This document shows positions 56,999 through 64,000 of a stretch of 64,000 nt of DNA, in pieces. A program made the position numbers and the translations under genes. The notes under the pieces are model-generated. The model was not told the origin of the DNA. It searched no databases and worked only from the letters and a program-made list of their open reading frames with translations. This stretch comes from Sphingobacterium composti (GTDB lineage: Bacteria > Bacteroidota > Bacteroidia > Sphingobacteriales > Sphingobacteriaceae): contig NZ_WUQZ01000007.1 in the NCBI RefSeq assembly GCF_009829075.1, positions 102,792-166,791 on the forward strand, written 5' to 3'. The first letter of the stretch is position 1; each line of letters starts with the position of its first letter.

Positions 56999-58248
56999 AA
57001 AAGATAAGTGTTCCACTATTTTTTGCTTTACGGTATCTTTTCTCAAAGAAATCTGTTAATGCAATAAATATAATCTCCTTAATAAGCATAGTAGGAATAT
57101 TTGTAAGTACTGCAGCTCTTGTAATCGTCCTTTCATTTTATAATGGAATGGAGAAGTTCATCTTATCCATGAACAGCACTTTTTCGCCTGATTTACGTAT
57201 CGAGGCAACTAAGGGAAAAACTTTTGATCCTAGTACTAACAAAATATTTCAAGAAATCGCTCAAAATAATAAAATAGCTAATTACTCCGAAGCACTTGAA
57301 GATAAAGTGCTAATCCAACATGAAGGCAAACAAATTGTTGGCCAATTGAAAGGAATTACACAGGAAAGTTTATCAAAACAGTCAAAACAACATATTCTTC
57401 ATATTGGATCATTTGAGATTGAAGCCGATTCTGTTCCATACGCATTGATAGGCCCTCAAATACAAACAAACCTTCAAGTTCCTATTTCAGAATTTATCAA
57501 TACTGTTGATTTATTCTTTCCAAGAAAAGAATCATCTGTAAATAACCTTAATCCTCTGGAAGACTTTAACATTCGTCAAGTAGCAGTAAATGGTGTCTTG
57601 ACTTTTGAGCCTGAATTTCAAAATTTAGTCATTCTTCCGTTAAGCTTTGCGAGAGACATATTAGGTGAAGACAAAGCAATTTCAGCTGTAGAACTTTTTG
57701 TGAATAATCCAGCCGATTCGTATCTTTTGCAAAAAGATATTCAAAAGAAGTTAGGCGAAGAATTTAATGTTAAAAACAGAGAGCAACAAAATCCTACGCT
57801 GTACAAAACTATAAAATCCGAAAAATGGATTGTGTTCTTTATCCTAACATTCATCGGTATCATAGCCATATTTAATATCATCGGTTCCCTTACTATGTTG
57901 GTGATCGATAAAAAGGAAGATATGAAAATTCTACAGCATATCGGCGCTAACAAATCTACCATCGAAAAGATATTTTTCTATGAAGGTATTATGATTGCAT
58001 TTATTGGCAGCTCAATAGGGATTTTAATTGGTTATATTTTCTGTTTATTACAAGATACTTATGGGTTTATCCGGACTAACAATGTTAATGGTGGCTTTAT
58101 AGATGTTTACCCAGTTGATATGCGGACACAAGATTTTATATTAGTCTTCTTTACAATAACCACATTATCGATTATCGTTTCTTATTTCTCATCGAAGTTA
58201 AGTGTCAGAGAGATTGGCAATATTACAATACTAAAGAGCGAAGAGTAA
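56995..58248 (+). CDS. LolE/LolC-like ABC transporter permease
   Basis: 417 aa with the FtsX/MacB-LolC layout: one N-terminal helix (about 20-47), a large periplasmic domain (about 48-270) and three C-terminal helices (about 276-300, 324-348, 378-400). RYLFSKKSVNAINIISLISIVGI is typical of LolC/LolE lipoprotein-release permeases. No ATPase (LolD) gene is adjacent. The next gene is convergent and only 2 bp away. Confidence 0.88.
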   Translation: MKKISVPLFFALRYLFSKKSVNAINIISLISIVGIFVSTAALVIVLSFYNGMEKFILSMNSTFSPDLRIEATKGKTFDPSTNKIFQEIAQNNKIANYSEALEDKVLIQHEGKQIVGQLKGITQESLSKQSKQHILHIGSFEIEADSVPYALIGPQIQTNLQVPISEFINTVDLFFPRKESSVNNLNPLEDFNIRQVAVNGVLTFEPEFQNLVILPLSFARDILGEDKAISAVELFVNNPADSYLLQKDIQKKLGEEFNVKNREQQNPTLYKTIKSEKWIVFFILTFIGIIAIFNIIGSLTMLVIDKKEDMKILQHIGANKSTIEKIFFYEGIMIAFIGSSIGILIGYIFCLLQDTYGFIRTNNVNGGFIDVYPVDMRTQDFILVFFTITTLSIIVSYFSSKLSVREIGNITILKSEE

Positions 58249-58250
58249 AT

Positions 58251-58907
58251 CTAGTATTTAAGTTTTTCGCGACTGTAATCGCCTTTCTTAATAGAATTAA
58301 TAAATTGATACCAGTTGAATGGGTTCAAGAAAGGATTATTCATGCGTTGATTAATATTCTTATTCTGCATGTATTGATGTCTTTGTAATGAATTGAACGT
58401 TTGTATTTCCTCAGCACTACGTGGCACGACACGAGCTAATGCAGCTAAAGCATCGGGGCTCAAATTACGTCTAGCTGTAGCAATTGGATCTTCTCCACTA
58501 CCTAAGCCCATAAATTCTGCCAAATAATCTTCATAACTCGCCCAAGGAAACGGTGTCACTGCAGGTAGTTCTATTATTAACGCTCTCATTTTTACAGAAG
58601 CAGTATGTTTGTCTCCTTCCACTTCAGGAATAGTGTAAGTCACTGGATCAAAACCTACACTTGTAAATTGTATCTCATCTCCCACATGTGCTACAAAAGA
58701 AAAGTAGCCATCATTATTGGACATAAAAGTTTGATTATTAAACGAAGTATTTTTTATGGTTACGAATCCAACCGGCAAGTCAGATCCTGTAGAAGTTATT
58801 AATCCACTAAATTGAAGAATCTTTTTGCTCTGTGCAAACACCGAACTAATTGTGAGAAGCATTACTCCTACACACAGCAAAAGATATTTAGGGGATTTTA
58901 TAGACAT
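58251..58907 (-). CDS. Exported carboxypeptidase-regulatory-like domain protein
   Basis: 218 aa: signal peptide (1-25, ending SVFAQ), then a carboxypeptidase-regulatory-like beta-sandwich (about 30-110; FSGLITSTGSDLPVGFVTIKN, DGYFSFVAHVGDEIQFTSVGF), and a proline/arginine-containing tail with NPFNWYQFINSIKKGDYSREKLKY. Small stand-alone members like this are common in Bacteroidota and have no known function. It ends 2 bp from the convergent LolE-like gene, without a terminator. Confidence 0.8.
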   Translation of the reverse strand: MSIKSPKYLLLCVGVMLLTISSVFAQSKKILQFSGLITSTGSDLPVGFVTIKNTSFNNQTFMSNNDGYFSFVAHVGDEIQFTSVGFDPVTYTIPEVEGDKHTASVKMRALIIELPAVTPFPWASYEDYLAEFMGLGSGEDPIATARRNLSPDALAALARVVPRSAEEIQTFNSLQRHQYMQNKNINQRMNNPFLNPFNWYQFINSIKKGDYSREKLKY

Positions 58908-58985
58908 TTAAACAAAAATAAAATTTAAGACTATCCGATCCTGTTAAAATGTGTTAATGACCGAACAACATTTTTGTTACAAAGA

Positions 58986-59255
58986 CTATCCAGGTAATGT
59001 AGCGTTCGGATCATTCATATCCGTAATATTAACTGCCTCAACAGCGATAATTTCCGGTACAGCCTTCTTAATAGCTTGTTCAAGACCAGCCTTAAAAGTC
59101 ATAATACTCATAGAGCAACTTGCACAAGCCCCCAATAATTTCAATTTCACAACTTTATCCTCCGTAATCTCCTCAATACTTACATTGCCTCCATCAGTTT
59201 CCAAATAAGGACGAATTGTGTCTAATGCCTGTTCTACTCTCTCGTGTAAGCTCAT
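58986..59255 (-). CDS. NifU-like iron-sulfur scaffold domain protein
   Basis: 89 aa, a single NfU domain: RPYLETDGGNVSIEEI (about residues 15-30) and the CxxC in LLGACASCSMSIMTFKAGLE, which binds an Fe-S cluster between two subunits. It acts in iron-sulfur cluster delivery. Single gene, divergent from bamD with about 200 bp between that holds the bamD promoter and otherwise nothing I recognise. Confidence 0.92.
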   Translation of the reverse strand: MSLHERVEQALDTIRPYLETDGGNVSIEEITEDKVVKLKLLGACASCSMSIMTFKAGLEQAIKKAVPEIIAVEAVNITDMNDPNATLPG

Positions 59256-59428
59256 CTTTTGTATTACTTATTAATCCGTAAATATAATGAATTTTATTCC
59301 CATCTAAAATTCAGTCTTCATTATTAGCAAAATAATGACATATTAAATGAATGGTTAAAGTTTGTTAAAGCGTTTTACAAAAATATATTAGTTCCTAAAA
59401 ATCAAGTAAATTGCGGTTTAAAATTTAA

Positions 59429-59459
59429 TTGAATATTATTGTTAATTGACGTATCTTTG
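59429..59459 (+). promoter_or_regulatory. bamD promoter
   Basis: TATCTTTG (59452-59459), with a TTG 20 bp upstream (59429-59431). The ATG at 59464 follows after only 4 nt, so the message may be leaderless. Confidence 0.5.
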
Positions 59460-59463
59460 TAAA

Positions 59464-60387
59464 ATGTTTTTGAATAGACGTATCCCTATAATTTTAGCTT
59501 TATGCTTGACTACATTGTTTTTTGTAGGCTGTAAAAGCAAGTTTGAAAAACTTCGCAACAGTAACAATATTACAATGAAATATCAAGAAGCTGTCAAGCT
59601 CTATGAGAAAGGCAAATATTCTAAAGCACTCATTTTGTTTGATGATTTAGCTGGGAAATATCGCGGAAGAGCAGAAGCAGAGGATTTATTTTACCTTATT
59701 GCTAACGCAAACTATAAATTAAGAGATTACACATCAGCACGTTTTCACTTTAAAAACTTTGCCAACACGTATCCAAACAGTCCTCGAGCAGAGGAATGTA
59801 GGTATATGGCCGCGTATTGTTATTACGTAGAATCTCCTCGTTCTACATTGGATCAAGAGAATACACGTAAGGCTATTGATGAGCTGCAATTGTTTGTAAA
59901 TTATTATCCAGAGTCGGAAAGAGCTGAAAAAGCAGGTGAATTAATTCAAGATCTTCGTGAAAAATTAGAGAAAAAAGCATTTGAAAATGCTAAAATCTAT
60001 TATAATATGGGTGGTCCAGATGATTATCGTGCTTCTGTTATTTCTCTAGAGAATGTATTGAGACAATATCCCGACACGAAATATGCCGAAGAGATTGAAT
60101 TTTTGATGTTAAAATCTCAATATTTATTTGCGGATAATAGCCGTGCATATCGTCAAGAAGAACGTTTTAATGAAGCTATCGATTATTATAATAGCTTTAC
60201 AGAACACTTTCCAACTAGTAAATTCAAATCTGAAGCAGATGATTTGAAAAAAAGTGCGGACAAAAAAATTGTTGCTGCTATTCGGCTAATGAATCAGTAC
60301 AACAAAGAGGTAGAAGAAAGAAATAAAGAATTGGGTATTACTGAAACGAAAAAAGAAGAAGGTAGTGCAGACAATTCATCAAAATAA
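59464..60387 (+). CDS. bamD: Outer-membrane assembly lipoprotein BamD
   Basis: Essential TPR lipoprotein of the BAM complex for folding outer-membrane proteins (307 aa). Lipobox FVGC with Cys23, then five TPR-like units (AVKLYEKGKYSKALILFDDLAGKY; TSARFHFKNFANTYPNSPRAEEC). The C-terminal tail is charged. ATG at 59464 is chosen; a TTG at 59446 would lie within the promoter. 27 bp before rpoZ. Confidence 0.93.
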   Translation: MFLNRRIPIILALCLTTLFFVGCKSKFEKLRNSNNITMKYQEAVKLYEKGKYSKALILFDDLAGKYRGRAEAEDLFYLIANANYKLRDYTSARFHFKNFANTYPNSPRAEECRYMAAYCYYVESPRSTLDQENTRKAIDELQLFVNYYPESERAEKAGELIQDLREKLEKKAFENAKIYYNMGGPDDYRASVISLENVLRQYPDTKYAEEIEFLMLKSQYLFADNSRAYRQEERFNEAIDYYNSFTEHFPTSKFKSEADDLKKSADKKIVAAIRLMNQYNKEVEERNKELGITETKKEEGSADNSSK

Positions 60388-60414
60388 TAAGAAATAAAAT
60401 AATATTTAGTAAAT

Positions 60415-60744
60415 ATGAGTCAAGCAAAAAACAACACCATTCCAAATTCTACAGTAACAAGGGATTTGAGAGAATTGGACAAAGCTACTGACAATCTTTA
60501 CGAGTCAATCGTAATCATTAGCAAAAGAGCAAACCAAATTGGTGTAGAAGTGAAAGAGGAGCTAAATGCGAAATTGGCTGAGTTTGCAAGTAGCAATGAT
60601 AACTTAGAAGAAGTTTTTGAAAATCGCGAGCAAATCGAAATTTCAAAACACTATGAGCGTATGCCTAAGCCTTCATTAATCGCTATCGACGAATTTTTGA
60701 AAGATAAAGTTTACTTTAGAAATCCTTCTAAAGATCAAGACTAA
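60415..60744 (+). CDS. rpoZ: RNA polymerase omega subunit (Rpb6-like)
   Basis: 109 aa. The Bacteroidota form of omega is recognisable by TVTRDLRELDKATDNLYESIVIISKRANQIG near the N-terminus, then a helical ending. It assembles onto the beta' subunit. The place between bamD and coaBC is the standard arrangement in the phylum and supports the call. Confidence 0.9.
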   Translation: MSQAKNNTIPNSTVTRDLRELDKATDNLYESIVIISKRANQIGVEVKEELNAKLAEFASSNDNLEEVFENREQIEISKHYERMPKPSLIAIDEFLKDKVYFRNPSKDQD

Positions 60745-60759
60745 TACATTCGAGGAGCT

Positions 60760-61983
60760 ATGTCTTCGCTAAAAGGCAAAAATATTGTACTAGGAGTATG
60801 CGGCAGTATTGCCGCATACAAAATAGCTTCTTTAATACGACTACTCGGAAAGGAGGAGGCCTCTGTGCAAGTCATTATGACGCCCGAGTCTACTCAATTT
60901 ATTACACCTCTTACGTTATCTACACTTTCTAAAAATCCTGTATTAGTCGATTATTACGATTCTAAAACTGGTGAATGGAATAACCATGTACACTTAGGAC
61001 TGCATGCAGATTTCATGCTCATTGCACCGGCATCAGCTAATACTTTAGCTAAACTCGCAAATGGTTTTTGTGATAATTTACTAGCTGCAATATACCTATC
61101 CGCTAAATGTCCCGTTTATTTAGCTCCTGCAATGGATTTGGATATGTGGAAGCATCCTGCCACACAACATAATTTGTCTTTATTAAAGAGCTACGGGAAT
61201 ATTATTATTCCTCCTGGGAATGGAGAACTAGCGAGTGGATTAGTTGGAGAAGGTCGTTTGGCAGAACCAGAAGAAATTATAGCTTTCCTGCAAGATTCGT
61301 TATCAAAAGGTAAACCTTTACTAGGTAAAACAGCGTTAGTTACAGCTGGTCCCACTTATGAAGCTATTGATCCCGTACGTTTTATCGGGAATCACTCTTC
61401 AGGCAAAATGGGTTACGCTATAGCAGAAGAGCTAGAATCATTAGGTGCAAAAGTTACACTTGTGAGCGGACCTACTTACCTTAAAGCTTCAGAAGCCATA
61501 AAAACGATTTCAGTACGTTCTGCGCAAGAGATGTTCGACGCTTGTAATGGAGTATTCGCTGATACAGATATTATTGTCATGAGTGCAGCTGTGGCTGATT
61601 ATACACCAAAAGATCCCGCAACCGAGAAGATTAAAAAGAAAGCTGAAGACTTTACTATTGAGTTAAAGAAAACAACAGATATTCTGGGTACACTAGGACA
61701 ACGAAAAAGTAATAATCAAACACTTATTGGATTTGCTTTAGAAACAAATAATGAATTAGAAAACGCTCAAGATAAACTCAGCCGTAAAAACGCTGATTTC
61801 ATTGTCTTGAATTCAATGCAAGATGCTGGTGCGGGTTTTGGTACGGACACCAACAAAGTGACTATTCTATCACGTGACAATGCCCCAAAAAATTACGACC
61901 TCAAGTCTAAACAAGAGGTCGCTAAAGATATCTGTCAACTAATAGTTGATCATCAACAAAGCCCTATAAATTCCAAATCCTGA
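60760..61983 (+). CDS. coaBC: Bifunctional phosphopantothenoylcysteine decarboxylase/phosphopantothenate-cysteine ligase
   Basis: Two consecutive steps of coenzyme A synthesis (407 aa). The N-terminal flavoprotein CoaC (about 1-180) has GVCGSIAAYK, NHVHLG with the active-site histidine and APASANTLAKLANGFCDNLL. The C-terminal CoaB (about 188-407) has GPTYEAIDPVRFIGNHSSGKMG and SAAVADYTPK. Two usual CoaC residues are replaced: Asp126 for Asn in PAMDLDMW, and Ser159 for Cys in GELASGLVGEGR. The 3' end overlaps the convergent methyltransferase gene by 20 bp. Confidence 0.94.
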   Translation: MSSLKGKNIVLGVCGSIAAYKIASLIRLLGKEEASVQVIMTPESTQFITPLTLSTLSKNPVLVDYYDSKTGEWNNHVHLGLHADFMLIAPASANTLAKLANGFCDNLLAAIYLSAKCPVYLAPAMDLDMWKHPATQHNLSLLKSYGNIIIPPGNGELASGLVGEGRLAEPEEIIAFLQDSLSKGKPLLGKTALVTAGPTYEAIDPVRFIGNHSSGKMGYAIAEELESLGAKVTLVSGPTYLKASEAIKTISVRSAQEMFDACNGVFADTDIIVMSAAVADYTPKDPATEKIKKKAEDFTIELKKTTDILGTLGQRKSNNQTLIGFALETNNELENAQDKLSRKNADFIVLNSMQDAGAGFGTDTNKVTILSRDNAPKNYDLKSKQEVAKDICQLIVDHQQSPINSKS

Positions 61984-63331
61984 TTTCTTTCGGATAGTAA
62001 TTATTAATGCGATTTGGCATTGCTTTTATCCAACCCAGATTTACGCCTTTGTACCTAACAATAATCCAACCCTTTAAATTCTCTGTATTTATTGTAATTG
62101 GAAGCTGCTCTTTACGCAAGTAATTTTGTGCTTGCTCCAAATCTAAGTTTATAAAAGGCAAATCTATTCGAACAAGATTGCTTAAAGCTAAATCATGACT
62201 AGGTATCAAATCCTTCCCTTTAAGCTCTCCTATCTCCGTGCCAGCATTTTTTAAATACAAAACGTTCTGCAAAGCTTGTAGATCCTGTTCGTATTGTATA
62301 GGGAATATATGTAAAAAGTTATGATGTATAAAAGAGTAATGCCCAGTGTCATCGATCCAATTTTTAGCGATATTTTGAGAAGTGCCATTCTTCTCCATCT
62401 TAATTTTTTTCATAGAAAAAGTTTCTTGGTATGCCTTTTTTCTCAATATAGCACAAAAGAATCCTTCTCCTTTTAATAAATGCGGGTAAAATCTATACCC
62501 AGTAGCTTGGTGAGATTTCGATTCTGTAATTGTAATTCCCCAGCTTGAATCCACTTCTATCGCTACAGATTCCATATCAAATTCTTCGATTAACCAATCT
62601 ACAATTTCTTCATTCTCTTCATTCGAATAAGAACATGTAGAGTAGAATAAATATCCTCCTGTCTTTAGAGTTGCAATAGATTGACTTAAAATACGCTGTT
62701 GTCTTTCACTACATAATTTTACATTAGCCAACGACCATTCATTTACTACCGAATGATCTTTATGAAACATCCCTGAACCTGAACAAGGAGCATCTACTAC
62801 CATAAAATCAAAATAACCAGGCAATCTACCGTAAGCGGAAGGATCATTATTAGAAATAACGGTGTTTGAGTTGCCCCACCTCACTAAATTATCGGTCAAT
62901 ATATTTACACGTGATTTGATAATTTCATTAGCTAAAAGTAGGCTATCCTTGTGTAACGCTGAATTAATTAAAGTGGATTTTCCACCAGGAGCTGCACACA
63001 AATCTAAAGCCTTTATAGGATGAATATTTAGATTCAACTGTCGTATTACATGATCCAAAAACATAGAACTTGCCTCCTGAGAATAATAGCTACCACTATG
63101 GAATAATGGATCCAGCGTAAACACAGGGCGCATTTTTAAATAATATGCATTCTCACACCAAGGGATTGCCCTTTCAATATCATAATTTTCAATTGGAAAG
63201 TCTTTTAAAGGATTTATTCGAATTGATGTTGTCTTCTGCTCTTTATCATGAACTGCAACAAAAGCCTCATAATCAAAAGATGGATCGCCTTTCAATAGCG
63301 ACAATAAATCATTAGGAAGTATATTACTCAT
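61964..63331 (-). CDS. RsmB/RsmF-type rRNA cytosine-C5 methyltransferase
   Basis: 455 aa from the ATG at 63331. The SAM-binding core has CAAPGGKSTLINSAL, the catalytic cysteine pair is in DAPCSGSGMF and FYSTCSYSNEENE, and the C-terminal part (about 290-455) has the extra PUA-like region of RsmF-type enzymes. It modifies rRNA; the exact base is not certain. Readings extending to 63397 begin with TTG and cross the divergent promoter. Confidence 0.9.
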   Translation of the reverse strand: MSNILPNDLLSLLKGDPSFDYEAFVAVHDKEQKTTSIRINPLKDFPIENYDIERAIPWCENAYYLKMRPVFTLDPLFHSGSYYSQEASSMFLDHVIRQLNLNIHPIKALDLCAAPGGKSTLINSALHKDSLLLANEIIKSRVNILTDNLVRWGNSNTVISNNDPSAYGRLPGYFDFMVVDAPCSGSGMFHKDHSVVNEWSLANVKLCSERQQRILSQSIATLKTGGYLFYSTCSYSNEENEEIVDWLIEEFDMESVAIEVDSSWGITITESKSHQATGYRFYPHLLKGEGFFCAILRKKAYQETFSMKKIKMEKNGTSQNIAKNWIDDTGHYSFIHHNFLHIFPIQYEQDLQALQNVLYLKNAGTEIGELKGKDLIPSHDLALSNLVRIDLPFINLDLEQAQNYLRKEQLPITINTENLKGWIIVRYKGVNLGWIKAMPNRINNYYPKEIRIWNL

Positions 63332-63382
63332 TTCCAAAAGTAAAAATTCAGATCTAAAAACTGAAATCCTATTGAATTCCAT

Positions 63383-63390
63383 TATCTTTG
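63383..63390 (+). promoter_or_regulatory. -7 element before the SRPBCC gene
   Basis: TATCTTTG, ending 6 nt before the ATG at 63397, leaving almost no leader. No good -33 box. Confidence 0.4.
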
Positions 63391-63396
63391 TTATCA

Positions 63397-63777
63397 ATGA
63401 AAAACTTCAAAAAATATTATATTATTCCAGCAACACCTGAAGAAATCTACAAGGCGTTAACGACAGAAATTACGATACGTCTCTGGACAGGTGATACTGT
63501 TGAAATAGATCCCCGTGAAGGAGGTGAGTTTTCTTTATGGGACGGAAGTATTAATGGGCGCTTTATAGAACTTGTACCAGATAAAAAGATTGTGCAAGAG
63601 TGGTATTTTGGAGATGAGGAACAATCAATAGTTACTATTAAATTACACGATCATAAAAAAGGAACTTCATTTGAGGTAAATCATATTAATATTCCAGATG
63701 ATGCATTCGAAGAAATTATTGATGGATGGGATAATGAATATGTCGGAAGTCTTATAGATTTTTATACAGAAGAATAA
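63397..63777 (+). CDS. SRPBCC/START-domain protein (AHSA1-like)
   Basis: 126 aa from the ATG at 63397. The fold pattern is YYIIPATPEEIYKALTTE, then TGDTVEIDPREGGEFSLWDGSINGRF, VQEWYFGDE and a final helix WDNEYVGSLIDFYTE. AHSA1-like proteins include Hsp90 co-chaperone and lipid-binding members; no function can be assigned. Alone, divergent from the methyltransferase. Confidence 0.86.
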   Translation: MKNFKKYYIIPATPEEIYKALTTEITIRLWTGDTVEIDPREGGEFSLWDGSINGRFIELVPDKKIVQEWYFGDEEQSIVTIKLHDHKKGTSFEVNHINIPDDAFEEIIDGWDNEYVGSLIDFYTEE

Positions 63778-63784
63778 TATATAA

Positions 63785-63811
63785 AAACGGAGCTTAAATT
63801 AAGCTCCGTTT
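63785..63811 (+). terminator. Hairpin after the SRPBCC gene
   Basis: 12-bp perfect stem (63785-63796 with 63800-63811), 3-nt loop, followed by a T-containing AT-rich tail. Confidence 0.6.
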
Positions 63812-63869
63812 AAATTTCTAATCGTAATAAAATTTCAAAATAATTCAAATATCCTATAAACCCTATTAA

Positions 63870-63908
63870 ACCAAAAAAACCCCTTATCATTTTACTGATA
63901 AGGGGTTT
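63870..63908 (-). terminator. Terminator of the rRNA operon
   Basis: 13-bp perfect stem (63877-63889 with 63896-63908), 6-nt loop, followed leftward by seven T residues. It lies about 12 bp beyond the 5S rRNA. Confidence 0.88.
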
Positions 63909-63919
63909 GTATAAAAAAA

Positions 63920-64000
<81 letters not shown>

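Overview
The window is an AT-rich piece of chromosome from a member of the Bacteroidota, most likely the Sphingobacteriaceae (Sphingobacterium-like). Pointers to this are the 14-gene nuo operon with a short NuoG, the exbB-exbD-exbD-tonB locus, the gliding-motility lipoprotein GldD, the short bamD-rpoZ-coaBC run, an OmpA protein with calcium-binding linker, and several promoters of the Bacteroidota type (TAnnTTTG at -7). The genus is an inference. There is no phage, insertion sequence, CRISPR array or obvious island; almost everything is core genome.

Layout. 1-194 is the start of a leftward surface-protein gene cut by the window edge. 304-13221 is the complete leftward operon nuoA to nuoN for respiratory complex I. 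13330-19363 is a leftward locus exbB-exbD-exbD-tonB, a small membrane protein, a phosphate-binding-like lipoprotein and a TPR protein: the energy source for TonB-dependent transport plus envelope accessories. 19766-21002 holds an eIF1/SUI1-like factor and a lipid kinase. 21075-22525 is metK (SAM synthetase) on the plus strand, with a promoter and what looks like a SAM-II riboswitch in its leader. 22563-28751 is a leftward six-gene MoxR/DUF58/DUF4350/DUF4129/membrane/SpoIIM-like operon, with a divergent RDD protein (28784-29512).

29688-36295 carries fabD, an M16 peptidase, an outer-membrane beta-barrel receptor with a CBM9-like partner, and rnhB. 36340-44214 is leftward: a YfhO-type membrane protein, a TrkA/TrkH potassium uptake pair, an AsmA-like protein and rsgA. 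From 44333 most genes run rightward: polA, a YwqK/MORN protein, psd, then a phosphate module (PhoR-like kinase, PhoU-like DUF47, Pit transporter) with a tandem Pho-box-like repeat. An abundant-looking OmpA protein with a sigma-54-like promoter follows, then TPR-aroE-gldD-MBL hydrolase-LolE-like permease, then (leftward) a carboxypeptidase-regulatory-domain protein and a NifU-type protein. The end holds bamD-rpoZ-coaBC, an rRNA cytosine methyltransferase (leftward), an SRPBCC protein and the 3' end of an rRNA operon (5S rRNA, leftward).

The most interesting points are regulatory: the SAM-II-like leader of metK, the Pho-box-like repeat before the phosphate transporter genes, a sigma-54-like element before ompA, and hairpins abutting start codons. 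CoaBC also lacks two residues regarded as catalytic in the E. coli enzyme. I found no clearly new defence or mobile system. Many ATG starts were chosen over longer readings that would begin with TTG or GTG.
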